From contig NZ_JAJSEC010000012.1 in assembly GCF_021272185.1 (NCBI RefSeq), positions 1 to 64,000 on the forward strand: a stretch of DNA of 64,000 bases, given 5' to 3'. The notes beneath the pieces are model-generated. The model saw nothing but the letters and a program-made list of their open reading frames with translations, ran no database searches and was not told the DNA's origin. Below, piece after piece: positions 9,281-20,382 of the stretch (the stretch's first letter is position 1; every line of letters starts with the position of its first letter). The position numbers were made by a program, and so were the translations under genes. The DNA comes from Roseivivax sp. GX 12232 (GTDB lineage Bacteria; Pseudomonadota; Alphaproteobacteria; Rhodobacterales; Rhodobacteraceae).

Positions 9281-10206
9281 TGGCCGTTCTTCTGCTTGCC
9301 GAAATCAACGACGGACACCTGTCGCGCGACGCGACCGCCAAGGCCGTGACCGCCGCCCGTGACCTGGGCGACGTGACGCTCCTGGCCGTGGGCGCGTCGG
9401 CCAAGGCCGCCGCCGAGGAAGCCGCCACCATCGAGGGTGTCGCCAAGGTGCTGGTCGCCGAGGACGCGCTTTACGGCCACCGCCTGGCCGAGCCGGTCGC
9501 GGCGCTGATCGTGTCGCTCGCGGGCGATTACAGCCATATCGCGGCGCCGGCGACGACCGATGCCAAGAACATCCTGCCGCGGGTCGCCGCACTCCTGGAT
9601 GTCATGGTGCTGACCGATGTGACCGGCGTCGTCGACGCCGACACCTTCGAGCGCCCGATCTACGCCGGCAACGCCGTGCAGACGGTGAAATCCGCCGATG
9701 CGACCAAGGTTCTGACGATCCGCACCTCGACCTTCGAGGCGGCGGGCGACCAGGCCGCGGCCGCGCTCGAGGATGTCGCCAAGGGCGAGGACCCGGCGGT
9801 CTCGGAATGGGTCGAGGACAAGATGGCCGAGAGCGACCGGCCCGAGCTGACCTCGGCGGGCATCGTGGTCTCCGGCGGCCGCGGCGTCGGCTCCGAGGAG
9901 AACTTCGCGATCATCGAGAAGCTCGCCGACAAGCTCGGCGCGGCGGTCGGCGCCTCCCGCGCCGCGGTCGATTCGGGCTTCGCCCCGAACGACTGGCAGG
10001 TCGGCCAGACCGGCAAGGTGGTGGCCCCTGACCTTTATGTCGCCGTCGGCATCTCCGGCGCGATCCAGCACCTCGCGGGGATGAAGGACAGCAAGGTGAT
10101 CGTGGCGATCAACAAGGACGAGGAAGCGCCGATCTTCCAGGTCGCCGACTACGGCCTGGTGGGCGACCTCTTCGAGCTGGTCCCGGAGCTGACCGAGAAG
10201 CTGTGA
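9280..10206 (+). CDS. etfA: Electron transfer flavoprotein subunit alpha
   Basis: 308 aa, standard length for EtfA. The C-terminal FAD-binding domain includes [20 protein letters not shown] and [11 protein letters not shown] followed by [10 protein letters not shown], the canonical alpha-subunit FAD signature. The N-terminal part is the less conserved domain that packs on EtfB. It overlaps etfB by one base and is followed 45 bp later by a rho-independent terminator, so etfBA is a compact two-gene operon. The hydroxybutyryl-CoA dehydrogenase at 11.8 kb belongs to related acyl-CoA metabolism. Confidence 0.97.
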   Translation: MAVLLLAEINDGHLSRDATAKAVTAARDLGDVTLLAVGASAKAAAEEAATIEGVAKVLVAEDALYGHRLAEPVAALIVSLAGDYSHIAAPATTDAKNILPRVAALLDVMVLTDVTGVVDADTFERPIYAGNAVQTVKSADATKVLTIRTSTFEAAGDQAAAALEDVAKGEDPAVSEWVEDKMAESDRPELTSAGIVVSGGRGVGSEENFAIIEKLADKLGAAVGASRAAVDSGFAPNDWQVGQTGKVVAPDLYVAVGISGAIQHLAGMKDSKVIVAINKDEEAPIFQVADYGLVGDLFELVPELTEKL

Positions 10207-10251
10207 GGTTTCCGCGGGCGCTGAAGGGCGCTTGCTTGGGATGAATGAGAG

Positions 10252-10280
10252 AGGCCCGCCGGGGAACGGCGGGCCTTTTT
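10252..10280 (+). terminator. Terminator of etfBA
   Basis: Perfect 9-bp GC stem AGGCCCGCC/GGCGGGCCT with a seven-base loop, followed by TTTTT, 45 bp after the etfA stop. Classic rho-independent form. Confidence 0.9.
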
Positions 10281-10294
10281 CGTTGGGGGGAGTG

Positions 10295-10407
10295 GTGAGG
10301 TTGGTTGGCGAGTGGTGAGGAGCGTTTGTGGGTCAGGGAGGTTCATAGGCGGGCCGGTGAGGTGCGTTTGTGGGACAGTGAGGTTCGTTGACGGGCCATG
10401 AGGCGCC
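10295..10407. repeat. Degenerate ~21-bp tandem array
   Basis: Units of 20-22 bp beginning GTGAGG or TGAGG follow one another about five times. Alternate units match better, giving a 42-bp higher-order period: GTGAGG-GCGTTTGTGGG at 10315 recurs at 10357. Non-coding, with mutated copies. It lies between the etf terminator and repeat copy A. Confidence 0.7.
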
Positions 10408-10453
10408 CACCGTTGGCTCCCGCCCCGGCTTGACAACGCCGCCAGCAACCCCG

Positions 10454-10519
10454 CACCGGAACTCTCAGAGCCACCCAGCACACCCGCACCGGAACTCGCA
10501 GAACCACCCAGCACAACCG
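10454..10519. repeat. Two 33-bp direct repeats
   Basis: The 33-bp unit starting CACCGGAACTC at 10454 is repeated directly at 10487 with few substitutions (CTCAGAGCC versus CGCAGAACC). It ends 6 bp before repeat copy A. Confidence 0.75.
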
Positions 10520-10525
10520 TCCCTT

Positions 10526-10691
10526 CTTGCGCCCGAATAGCACCGAAGGTGCCGGGCGCGCGCCGGACCGGCCCGATGGGCCGGCGCTCTTGTGGGTGGT
10601 GCGCTTAGATCGTCTCTAGCCCTGACCTTGCTGCCATAAAGCGCCTCGCTCAGAGGTCAGCAGCGCCGGCCCCCGGTCCGCCGCGCGCCCT
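10526..10691 (+). repeat. Structured intergenic repeat, copy A
   Basis: First of six full copies of a ~165-bp element. It begins CTTGCGCCCGAATAG, has a small hairpin GCACC-gaa-GGTGC, then the left GC arm (GGCGCGCGCCGGACCGG). The conserved core is CCTGACCTTGCTGCCATAAA, and the right arm is complementary to the left. This copy has one arm mismatch (GTCCGCC where others have GTCCGGC). It sits between convergent etfA and the DUF6473-like gene. I see no open frame unique to it. Confidence 0.85.
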
Positions 10692-10768
10692 CCTTTGAGA
10701 GGTGGGAGACGGTCTGACCCTCCGGGTTCCACCCAGCATTCTCAAAAACGCTGCAGCCCCGCACACAG

Positions 10769-10790
10769 AAAAGGGCGCCTCGCGGCGCCC
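10769..10790 (-). terminator. Terminator of the DUF6473-like gene
   Basis: Perfect stem GGGCGCC-gcga-GGCGCCC read leftward, followed by TTTT, 24 bp after the stop codon at 10815. Confidence 0.8.
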
Positions 10791-10814
10791 TCCCCGTTCA
10801 GACCTGCCCTCTCC

Positions 10815-11642
10815 TCAGGCCGCCATCGCCATGTCGATCGCGCCCGCCAGCGCCTGGGCGGAGCGGGCGTGGGCGCCGAGGCTGAAGGAGCGCCGTGCCA
10901 GCGGCATCTCGGCGGCGGAGAAGACCATGCCGGCGGTGTCATGCGCCGCGGCGGGTTCGAGCACCTCGATCATCCCGGCCACGCCCGGGGCGAGCGCCTC
11001 GAGCATGGAGCGGGTCACGAAGGCCGGCTCGCAGAGCCCGGCCATGCCCGGACGGGCGCGCTCGGGCGGCGGGGCCTCGGAGAGCCAGAGCAGCCAGACC
11101 GGTGCCGCGATGCGGGCGATGAGCCGCGCCATGCGGCGCGACCACACCGCCTGCAGCTCGGCCTGCACCAGCGCGAACCGCTCGGCATCGGTCTCGATCA
11201 GCTTGGCGATCAGCGCGCCGACGAAGCTGATCAGCGCGAAATCCACCTCGGGGTAGAGCGCGCGCAGCTCCGGCGAGGCGGTCAGGAACCGGTCGTTCCG
11301 GCGCGGATGCACCCGGTAGTAGCGGTTCGAGAGGTTGGCCGCGCCGACGACCTGCAGGACCACGGCCTCGGCCCCGTCGGCGAGGCGCTGCACCTCGGCA
11401 TCCCCGAGATAGAGGTCCAGGCCGGCGTTGATCTGTCCGAGGTTCAGGCAGGGCCGGCCCAGCCGGTCCGAGAGCTGGGCGGCGAAGGGCCGCGCCAGGA
11501 AGCGTCCGAAGGTCTCGGATCCGCCGAGGCAGGCCACATAGCCCCCCGTCAGCGCAGGTTTCGGTCCGCGAAAGGCCACGCGGCTAGTTCCATAATGGCA
11601 CGGCGCATAATCCAGCCCGCACCGAAAAACGGTGTTGTCCAT
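10815..11642 (-). CDS. DUF6473-like family protein
   Basis: About 275 aa. Start ATG 11642 is preferred because GGGGA lies a suitable distance upstream; ATG 11648, two codons earlier, is possible. The N-terminal half has a Rossmann-like pattern with LGGSETFGRF, resembling the first block of an SGNH/GDSL-type fold, followed by NLGQINAGLDLYL. I associate this layout with the DUF6473 family of Rhodobacterales, whose function is unknown. No signal peptide is visible. It is monocistronic, ending at a clear terminator. Family name is from memory and moderately sure; function is not assigned. Confidence 0.7.
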   Translation of the reverse strand: MDNTVFRCGLDYAPCHYGTSRVAFRGPKPALTGGYVACLGGSETFGRFLARPFAAQLSDRLGRPCLNLGQINAGLDLYLGDAEVQRLADGAEAVVLQVVGAANLSNRYYRVHPRRNDRFLTASPELRALYPEVDFALISFVGALIAKLIETDAERFALVQAELQAVWSRRMARLIARIAAPVWLLWLSEAPPPERARPGMAGLCEPAFVTRSMLEALAPGVAGMIEVLEPAAAHDTAGMVFSAAEMPLARRSFSLGAHARSAQALAGAIDMAMAA

Positions 11643-11798
11643 TTTCATCCCCAAAACAAGCTCACCCGGCACCGAGGCTGACCGATTCGCCTTTCCGATC
11701 GGTTAATGCCGGACGGGGCGCGGGAATCCGGGTTGCGCACGCCTTGTGATCCGGTGATGACGGGGCGTATCTTCGCCCGGACAACGGAAAGGCAGGCC

Positions 11799-12674
11799 AT
11801 GGAAATCAAGACCGTCGGCGTCGTCGGCGCGGGACAGATGGGCAACGGCATCGCGCATGTGATGGCGGTGGCCGGCTATGACGTGCTGCTCAACGACATC
11901 AGCGGCGAGGCGCTCGAACAGGCCGTCGCGACGATCACCCGCAACCTCGACCGGCAGGTCAGCCGCGAGAAGATCAGCGCCGAGGACCGCGACGCCGCGC
12001 TGAGCCGCATCGCCACCACCGAGACGCTGACCGACCTCGGCCGCACCGACCTGGTGATCGAGGCCGCGACCGAGCGCGAGGAGATCAAGACCAAGATCTT
12101 CGAGACCCTGGTGCCGGCGCTCGGGCCCGACACGATCCTGACCTCGAACACCTCCTCGATCTCGATCACCCGGCTCGCCAGCCGCACCGACCGGCCCGAG
12201 AAGTTCATGGGCTTCCACTTCATGAACCCGGTGCCGGTGATGAGCCTGGTGGAGCTGATCCGCGGCATCGCCACCGACCGCGAGACCTACGAGGCCTGCC
12301 TCGCCGTGGTCGAGAAGCTGGGCAAGACCGCCGCCTCGGCCGAGGATTTCCCCGCCTTCATCGTGAACCGCATCCTGATGCCGATGATCAACGAGGCGGT
12401 CTACACGCTGCTCGAGGGCGTCGGCAACGTCAGCTCGATCGACGAGGCGATGAAGCTCGGCGCCAACCACCCGATGGGGCCGCTGGCGCTGGCGGATTTC
12501 ATCGGGCTCGACACCTGCCTGGCGATCATGAACGTGCTGCACGACGGGCTGGGCGACAGCAAGTATCGGCCCTGCCCGCTCCTGTCGAAATACGTCGAAG
12601 CCGGCTGGCTTGGCCGCAAGACCCAGCGCGGCTTCTACGACTACCGGGGCGAGACGCCGGTTCCGACCCGCTGA
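11799..12674 (+). CDS. hbd: 3-hydroxybutyryl-CoA dehydrogenase
   Basis: 291 aa, normal length. It oxidises 3-hydroxyacyl-CoA with NAD(P), serving butyrate/polyhydroxybutyrate or fatty-acid metabolism. The N-terminal [14 protein letters not shown] (residues 6-19) is the NAD-binding glycine motif. The segment HFMNPVPVM holds the catalytic His, and Glu of VVEKLGK plus [11 protein letters not shown] follow as in the family. Start ATG 11799 has GGCAGG just upstream. It stands alone between leftward genes, though its reaction may pass electrons on in the same metabolism as the nearby ETF. Confidence 0.95.
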   Translation: MEIKTVGVVGAGQMGNGIAHVMAVAGYDVLLNDISGEALEQAVATITRNLDRQVSREKISAEDRDAALSRIATTETLTDLGRTDLVIEAATEREEIKTKIFETLVPALGPDTILTSNTSSISITRLASRTDRPEKFMGFHFMNPVPVMSLVELIRGIATDRETYEACLAVVEKLGKTAASAEDFPAFIVNRILMPMINEAVYTLLEGVGNVSSIDEAMKLGANHPMGPLALADFIGLDTCLAIMNVLHDGLGDSKYRPCPLLSKYVEAGWLGRKTQRGFYDYRGETPVPTR

Positions 12675-12781
12675 GGCGCGGGCCCGGAAGGGCTAGGGCT
12701 CCGGGCTCCGGCCCCAAGCCCCCCACACAAGGCGCACTTGGGCCCGCTCTCCATCCCGGGCCCGCCCCCACGCCAAGCGCG

Positions 12782-13387
12782 CTAGGCCCCGCGCTCCGCC
12801 CCCGGCCCGGCCCCGCGCCAGGCGCGCTGGTCGGGCACATGCAGCGTCAGCGCGCCGCCGAGGCGCAGGCACCCCGGCCGTTCGACCCAGGCGGTGACGC
12901 CGCGCCGGCCCGAGGCCGCCCGGCGGAAGGTCTTGGCCTCCTCGGGGTGGTCCTCGGCGATCTCGCGGGCGGGCAGCTGGCAGGGCCGGTTCTGCATGTC
13001 CACCACCAGCATCCCGCCGTCCTCGAGCTGCAGCCGCGCGGACGGCGGCAGATGCGACAGATCCGGCAGCCCCTCCACCACCAGCGAGGCCCCGAGCCAT
13101 TCGGGATCGAGCGCGTGCAGCCCCATCTCGGCGGCGGTTTCGGCGATCTCCTCGGCGGAAAGGAGCGAGAGCTGGCGGACGTTGCGGATCTCGGTGCCGC
13201 GCGGGTATTGCGCCTTTAGCCGCGAGCAGGAGGGCCGGTTGATGCCGGCATGGGTGTCGCCGGGGATGCCCTCCCAGCCAAGCGCGATCTCTTGCACAGG
13301 CTCCGAGCGGATGCTCCGGGTCTCCGCGGTGACGCGGCCAAGCCAGGTGATGCAGGCGGAAAGCCCGGTGGGCACCAGCGCGGGCAT
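12782..13387 (-). CDS. MOSC domain-containing protein
   Basis: 201 aa. MOSC domains are sulfur-carrier folds related to the C-terminus of molybdenum cofactor sulfurase. The hallmark block QNRPCQLPAREI carries the conserved Cys, preceded by GIPGDTHAG and VRQLSLLS. The last 20 residues (after about 181) are Gly/Ala/Arg-rich and run into low-complexity GC sequence downstream, so the true protein may once have ended earlier. It begins 4 bp after tam and is the last gene of the ftsH-tam-MOSC stretch. Substrate unknown. Confidence 0.88.
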   Translation of the reverse strand: MPALVPTGLSACITWLGRVTAETRSIRSEPVQEIALGWEGIPGDTHAGINRPSCSRLKAQYPRGTEIRNVRQLSLLSAEEIAETAAEMGLHALDPEWLGASLVVEGLPDLSHLPPSARLQLEDGGMLVVDMQNRPCQLPAREIAEDHPEEAKTFRRAASGRRGVTAWVERPGCLRLGGALTLHVPDQRAWRGAGPGAERGA

Positions 13388-13391
13388 GCGC

Positions 13392-14167
13392 CTAGACCTG
13401 CAGGGTGAAGAAGAGCCGCCGGAAGGGAAAGAGCACCGCCCCGTCCGCGGCCTCGGGATAGGCCTTGCCGATGGCGCGTTCGTATTCCGCGATCAGCCGG
13501 TTCTGTTCGTCCGAGGACAGCGCCGCGAGGATCGGCCGGGCAAAGGTCGCCTCGGTGAAGCGCCGCACCGGGTGGCCCTCGGCGTCGGGGGCGAGGTCCT
13601 GGTAATACTCGGTCTCCCAGAGCGTCACCTGCCCCAGCCCGCGCAGGAGCCGTTGGTATTCGGCGGGCAGCATGACGCCCGGCAGGCGGCTGCGGTCGAT
13701 GCGGTTGGGGAAAAGCTCGTCGGCGATCTGCAGCCAGAGCCGGTGCGAGGGCGCGCGGTTCTGGTTCGGCATCTGCACCGCGAGGACGCCGCCCGGGGCC
13801 AGCATGCCCGCGAGCCGCGGCAGGAGCGTGGCGTGGTCGCCCACCCAGTGCAGCGCGGCGTTGGAGAAGATCAGCGCCGGCGGGGTCTCGGCCCGCCAAT
13901 TCGCCAGGTCCAGCTCTTCGGTCGAGGCGTAGGAGCCGGTGCGCTCGGCGTAGTCCAGCATGGCCGGGCTGGTGTCGACGCCGACCAGGCGGCGGCGCAA
14001 CTGCCCGAGGGCCGGGCCGACGGTGCCCGAGCCGCAGCCCAGGTCGATCACGTCGCCCGCGGGCAAGGGCCCGATGGCGCGCAAGAGGTCCAGCGCGGGG
14101 CGGAGACGATGACCCCGGAACCTGTGGTAGGTCCCGGGGTCCCAATCCGCCGTGGTCCGCGTCGGGC

Positions 14168-14171
<4 letters not shown>
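13392..14171 (-). CDS. tam: Trans-aconitate 2-methyltransferase
   Basis: 259 aa. It methylates trans-aconitate, which detoxifies this spontaneous by-product of the citric acid cycle. The SAM motif is [13 protein letters not shown] (about residues 41-53). The family-specific parts are the start [20 protein letters not shown], the block [11 protein letters not shown] and the YQRLLRGLG region. The start codon overlaps the ftsH stop by four bases (ATGA), so it is co-translated from the ftsH message; the link is probably positional only. Confident of the family from these blocks and the length. Confidence 0.93.
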
Positions 14172-16081
<1,910 letters not shown>

Positions 16082-16159
16082 AGGAACATCTCCTGTGAAA
16101 CGTTTGCGCGGCTGTAGCACGGCCGCGCCCCGAGTTACATAAGGTTGTGACCCCGCCGT

Positions 16160-17422
16160 TCAATGCGACAGAAGGAACGCCGGGAGGTCCCGGGTCGGGC
16201 CTTCGAGCCGGCAGGCATGGGCGGGTCCATGGTTGAGAGCGGCGCAGGCGACCAGCCGCTCCTTGTCGAAGATCGCCGGCAGGGCCAATGCGTCGTGAAA
16301 GCGCGGGCCGCCGGCAGGCTTGTCGGTGATCTGCGCCCAGCCGCGCGGGCCGAGCATCCGCACGGTGAGCCCTTCGAGCCCCGCGCCCTCGAGGTGCCAG
16401 CGCCCGTCCCAAAGGCTGCCGTCGCCGACCTCGGCGGTGACGCCTTCCAGCGCGGCGGCCTCGCGCAGGATGCGCAGGGTGTCGTCCTCGACCCGCACCG
16501 CGGCGCCGCCGAGCGTGCCGCCCTTGCCGCCGAGGCAGCCGTCGAGCAGCGCCTCCAGCGCCTCGGCGCGGGGCCGGTAGCCCGCGCCCGCGACATATTG
16601 CAGGGCCCCCGCGAGGAGCCGCATCTGGGTCTCGCGCTCCACCGCGGCAAAGCCGTCGCGGTCGAGCGTGACCTGCCCCCAGGTCTCGGCGCCGATGCGG
16701 TCGGCCACATCCGCCGCCCGGGCCCTGAGCGCCTGGCGCGCCCGGGCCATGCGGGCGGCGGTGGCGTTCAGCCCCTCGGGGCTCAGGCCCTCGGCCTCAA
16801 GCTCGGTGAGCAGCCGGCGCATCCGCACCCGTTCGAAGCGCTGGTCCTCGTTGGACGGATCCTCGGCGAAGGGCACCCGCAGCACCCGCAAGTGAAAGCG
16901 CAGCGTCTCGCGGCGTTCCTGCAGGAGCGGGCGCAGAATGCGCATGCCGCCGCCCTGCCGCGCGGGCGCCATGGCCGAGAGCCCGTCCACGCCCGAACCG
17001 CGCCGCAGCCGCATCAGCAGCGTCTCTGCCTGGTCGTCGGCGGTATGGGCAAACAGCACGTCGCGCATCCGTCCGCGCCACTGGTCGATGAGGCCCAGCC
17101 GGGCGCGGCGGGCGGCGTCCTGCAGGTTGCCCTGGCCGTCCCAGCCGTCCCAGCGCAGGATGTCGTGCTGCCAGCCGAGCTGGCGGCATTCCTCGGCCAC
17201 GAGCCGCGCCTCGTCGGCGGCCTCGGGGCGCAGCCCGTGATCCACGGTGACCACCCGCAGCCCGACGCCCCAGGCGCGGGTCCAGTTGTGCGCCAGGGCC
17301 AGCATGGCCATACTGTCGCCCCCGCCCGACACCGCCAGCCCGATCTCCGCGGGGAAATCCGGGCCGAGAAGCTGCCCCATCGCGGCAGCGAAACGGGCGT
17401 CGAGCGCGGGTGTCTCGGTCAC
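16160..17422 (-). CDS. tilS: tRNA(Ile)-lysidine synthase
   Basis: 420 aa. It adds lysine to C34 of the CAU-anticodon tRNA-Ile so that it reads AUA. The PP-loop ATP-pyrophosphatase signature SGGGDSM is at residues 32-38. HTADDQAETLLMRLRRGSG and PLL are further TilS marks. Start GTG 17422 overlaps the cpoB stop (GTGA), so it is coupled to the Tol-Pal cluster; much longer in-frame upstream extensions run through cpoB and are not real. The gene is essential in most bacteria. Confidence 0.95.
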   Translation of the reverse strand: MTETPALDARFAAAMGQLLGPDFPAEIGLAVSGGGDSMAMLALAHNWTRAWGVGLRVVTVDHGLRPEAADEARLVAEECRQLGWQHDILRWDGWDGQGNLQDAARRARLGLIDQWRGRMRDVLFAHTADDQAETLLMRLRRGSGVDGLSAMAPARQGGGMRILRPLLQERRETLRFHLRVLRVPFAEDPSNEDQRFERVRMRRLLTELEAEGLSPEGLNATAARMARARQALRARAADVADRIGAETWGQVTLDRDGFAAVERETQMRLLAGALQYVAGAGYRPRAEALEALLDGCLGGKGGTLGGAAVRVEDDTLRILREAAALEGVTAEVGDGSLWDGRWHLEGAGLEGLTVRMLGPRGWAQITDKPAGGPRFHDALALPAIFDKERLVACAALNHGPAHACRLEGPTRDLPAFLLSH

Positions 17423-18348
17423 TGGCAGCCGAGCGCGGCGCGTTCCTCGGAGGCGCGGGTCACCGCCTCGGAGCCGGGATAGCGGGTCGAAACCTCGGCC
17501 AGGGTCACGCAGGCCTCCTGGGTGGAGCCGAGCCGCCCGAGCCCGCGGCCCAGCAGGAACAGCGCCTCGGGCGCGGTGCGGGCCTCGGGATAGAGGTTCC
17601 AGGCGTCGAGATAGGCGCGCGAGGCTTCGCGGGTGTCGCCCATCTCCTCGAGCGCGCGGCCCCGGCCCAGCAGCGCCGCGCTGTCGAGCGGCCCGCCGGG
17701 ATAGGTCTGGCGGAAGTCGGCGAAGGCCTGGGCCGCGCCCTGCCAGTCGCCCTCTTCGAGCTGCGCCTGGGCGGCGCGGAAGTCGGCCTCCTCGGCGGCG
17801 GCGAGCTGGGCGCCGCCGGTCACCGGCAGGCCGCCGTCGCCCGCGCCCTGCCCGGCCTCGCCGCCGGCGCTGTCGGACGGCCCGGCCTCGATGTCCTCGG
17901 GTGTGGCGGTGCCGTCGGTGGGCACGCCGCTGAGGCCGCCCGAATCCGAACCCGCCCCGCCGGTCGCGGGCGCGGTGCCGCCCAGGGGCGGGGTGTCCCC
18001 GAGCGCGCCGATGTCGCAGCCCTCTTCCAGCTCGCAAAGCCGGAACTGCAGATCGCCGATCCGGTTCGAGCCGTCCGAGACCACCCGGTCGATGCGGTTG
18101 GTCAGCTCTTCGGTGCGCGAGGTCAGCCGCTGCAGCTCGGCCTCGATGGCGTTCACCCGGTCGATGGTGCCGCCGCCGACCTGCACGTCCGAACCGGAGG
18201 TCGTCGAGAGCTCGCGCTTGAGCTTCTGCAGCTCGACCGTGAGCACCTGGATGTCCTGGCGGATGTCGGCCAGCGTGTCGGCGCCCTGCGCCTGGCCGGC
18301 AATGGGCGCGGCCAGGAGGGCGAGGGAAAGCAGCGTCGCGCGGATCAT
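17419..18348 (-). CDS. cpoB: Tol-Pal associated protein CpoB (YbgF)
   Basis: 309 aa periplasmic coordinator of outer-membrane constriction and peptidoglycan synthesis. A signal peptide (residues 1-20, ending QAQG) is followed by a coiled-coil segment (about 25-90) and a Gly/Pro-rich linker of about 70 residues. The C-terminus has three TPR repeats (from about 185, starting ADFRAAQAQLEEGDW). It begins 4 bp after pal and its stop overlaps the tilS start, fixing its place at the end of the tol-pal operon. The linker is longer than in E. coli YbgF (about 263 aa). Confidence 0.94.
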   Translation of the reverse strand: MIRATLLSLALLAAPIAGQAQGADTLADIRQDIQVLTVELQKLKRELSTTSGSDVQVGGGTIDRVNAIEAELQRLTSRTEELTNRIDRVVSDGSNRIGDLQFRLCELEEGCDIGALGDTPPLGGTAPATGGAGSDSGGLSGVPTDGTATPEDIEAGPSDSAGGEAGQGAGDGGLPVTGGAQLAAAEEADFRAAQAQLEEGDWQGAAQAFADFRQTYPGGPLDSAALLGRGRALEEMGDTREASRAYLDAWNLYPEARTAPEALFLLGRGLGRLGSTQEACVTLAEVSTRYPGSEAVTRASEERAALGCQ

Positions 18349-18352
18349 CGGA

Positions 18353-18880
18353 TCAGCTCACCCCGGCCGCCGCGATGACGGTCACCGCCCGGCGGTTCTT
18401 CATGTAGCAGGCCTCGGTCGAGCAGATCTCGATCGGGCGCTCCTTGCCGTAGGAGACGAAGGTCAGACGGCTTTGCGCGACGCCCTGGGCCACGAGGTAT
18501 TCCATCACCGCGTTGGCGCGGCGCGCACCGAGCGCGAGGTTGTATTCGCGGGTGCCCTGCTCGTCGGCGTGGCCCTCGATCCGGCCCTGGTAGGCGGGGT
18601 TCGACATCAGCCATTGCGCCTGCTGCTGCAGGGTCTGCTGCGCCTCGGGGCTCAGCGTCGACTGGTCGACGGCAAACAGCACCCGGTCGCCGATGGTCTG
18701 GTTGAAATAGGCCGGCGAGGCCGGATCGTTGGCGCTGCCCGGCACCACGGCGCCGGCGCCCGCACCGGCGCCCATGCCGCCCGCGCCGCCTGCGCCGCCG
18801 TCGCCGAAGCGGTTGGCATTGGTGCAGCCCGCCACGGCGAGCGCCCCCACCAGCATCATGACTGTCGTGATCTTGCCCAT
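18353..18880 (-). CDS. pal: Peptidoglycan-associated lipoprotein
   Basis: 175 aa. Lipobox LAVAGC (Cys19) anchors it to the outer membrane; a Gly/Ala-rich linker (about 26-50) precedes an OmpA-type peptidoglycan-binding domain. Key positions are NPAYQGRIEGHADEQGTREYN and LGARRANAVMEYL, the meso-DAP binding face of Pal. It ties the outer membrane to the wall together with the TolQRA-TolB complex encoded just upstream. It follows tolB after 84 bp and precedes cpoB by 4 bp. Confidence 0.97.
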   Translation of the reverse strand: MGKITTVMMLVGALAVAGCTNANRFGDGGAGGAGGMGAGAGAGAVVPGSANDPASPAYFNQTIGDRVLFAVDQSTLSPEAQQTLQQQAQWLMSNPAYQGRIEGHADEQGTREYNLALGARRANAVMEYLVAQGVAQSRLTFVSYGKERPIEICSTEACYMKNRRAVTVIAAAGVS

Positions 18881-18964
18881 GTCTCTCGTCCTGCTCTTGG
18901 TTGCGCCGACGCTAACACAAAGCGCGGCACGGGTGAATCGCCGCGGCCAGGGGCCGCGTCCGGT

Positions 18965-20293
18965 CTATTGCAGCGGGCCCCAGTTGGGGTCCGAGCCGCC
19001 CGCGGGCGTCGAGACCCGCTTGAGGTTCCGCCCCGAGATGTCGACCGAATAGAGCGCCGAGGCGCCGCTTTCGCCCTGGGTCTCGCGGCTGAACATCAGG
19101 ACCCGGCCGTTCGGCGCCCAGGTCGGGCTCTCGTCGAGGAAGGAGGCCGTCAGCAGCCGCTCCTCGGAGCCGTCGGTGCGCATCACGCCGATGTGGAAGC
19201 GCCCGGCGTTCTGCTTGGTGAAGGCGATGAGATCGCCGCGCGGCGACCAGACCGGCGTGCCGTAGCGCCCCTCGCCGAAGGAGATGCGCGTCGCCTCGCC
19301 GCCGCCCGCGGGCATCACGTAGAGCTGCTGGGTGCCCGAGCGGTCGCTCTCGAAGACGATCTGGCTGCCGTCCGGCGAGAAGGAGGGCGCGGTCTCGATC
19401 GAGGGCGCCGAGGTCAGCTGCGTGGTCTGCCCGGTGGCGATCTCGGAGGCGTAGATGTCGGTATTGGCGCCATTGGTCGCCGAGTAGAGAAGCCGCTGCC
19501 CGTTCGGCGAGAAGCGCGGCGCGAAGCTCATGGTGCCCGATTGCGCGGGCAGGATGCGGCTTTGCACCGAGCCCACGTCGAGGACATGCACCCGCGGGTC
19601 GCCGGTGGCGTAGCTGGTGTAGATCACCCGGTCGCCCGAGGGCGAAAAGCGCGGCGCCAGCACCAGCGCCGAGCTGTCGGTCAGATACTGCAGGTTCGCC
19701 CCGTCGTAATCCATGATCGCCAGCCTCTTGGCGCGGTTGCCCTTGGGCCCGCTCTCCGAGACGAAGACCACGCGGCTGTCGAAATAGCCGCCCTCGCCGG
19801 TGATCCGGCTGTAGACCTGGTCGGCGACCTTGTGGCCCATGCGGCGCAGCCCGTCGGTCTGGCCGGCGAACTGCATGCCCTGGCCGAGCTCGGTGCCCGC
19901 GAAGACGTCGTAGACGCGGAACTTCACCACCACGCGCCCCGCCCCGTCGACCGAGACCGCCCCGGTGATCAGCGCCTGGGCGTTGATCGCCCGCCAGTCG
20001 GCGAACTGCACCGGGCTTTCGAAGCTGGTGATCTGGCTGATGAAGGCATCCGAGGCGATCTGCCGGAACAACCCCGTGCCGGTCAGGTCGTCGCGCACCA
20101 CCTGGGTGATTTCCTGGGCGTATTGCTGCGCGGCGCCGCTTTCGGCGACGAAGGTCGGCGCGGCGAAGGGCAAGGGTTCGACCACCCCTTCGGTGATCTC
20201 GATCCTCAGCGGCCCGTCCTGGGCCTGGGCCGTGGCCGGGGCGACGAATAGCGCCAGCGCCAGCGCGACGAGGCAGGAGAGAAGCGGGTTCAT
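18965..20293 (-). CDS. tolB: Tol-Pal system beta-propeller protein TolB
   Basis: 442 aa periplasmic protein. Start ATG 20293 has GAGGAAAGG upstream; a longer frame to 20653 only reads through tolA. Signal peptide of about 24 residues (ending AQAQ). An N-terminal alpha/beta domain follows, then a six-bladed propeller with repeated FSPxG motifs ([33 protein letters not shown]). TolB binds Pal and is released by TolA to recycle Pal at the division site. Length is as in E. coli (about 430). Confidence 0.97.
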   Translation of the reverse strand: MNPLLSCLVALALALFVAPATAQAQDGPLRIEITEGVVEPLPFAAPTFVAESGAAQQYAQEITQVVRDDLTGTGLFRQIASDAFISQITSFESPVQFADWRAINAQALITGAVSVDGAGRVVVKFRVYDVFAGTELGQGMQFAGQTDGLRRMGHKVADQVYSRITGEGGYFDSRVVFVSESGPKGNRAKRLAIMDYDGANLQYLTDSSALVLAPRFSPSGDRVIYTSYATGDPRVHVLDVGSVQSRILPAQSGTMSFAPRFSPNGQRLLYSATNGANTDIYASEIATGQTTQLTSAPSIETAPSFSPDGSQIVFESDRSGTQQLYVMPAGGGEATRISFGEGRYGTPVWSPRGDLIAFTKQNAGRFHIGVMRTDGSEERLLTASFLDESPTWAPNGRVLMFSRETQGESGASALYSVDISGRNLKRVSTPAGGSDPNWGPLQ

Positions 20294-20382
20294 CAGCGTG
20301 CCTTTCCTCGGGGAACCGGGGTCGGGGCGACCATAGCCGCCCCGCTCCCCACACAAAACAGACAAAGACGCGAGGCCGCCCA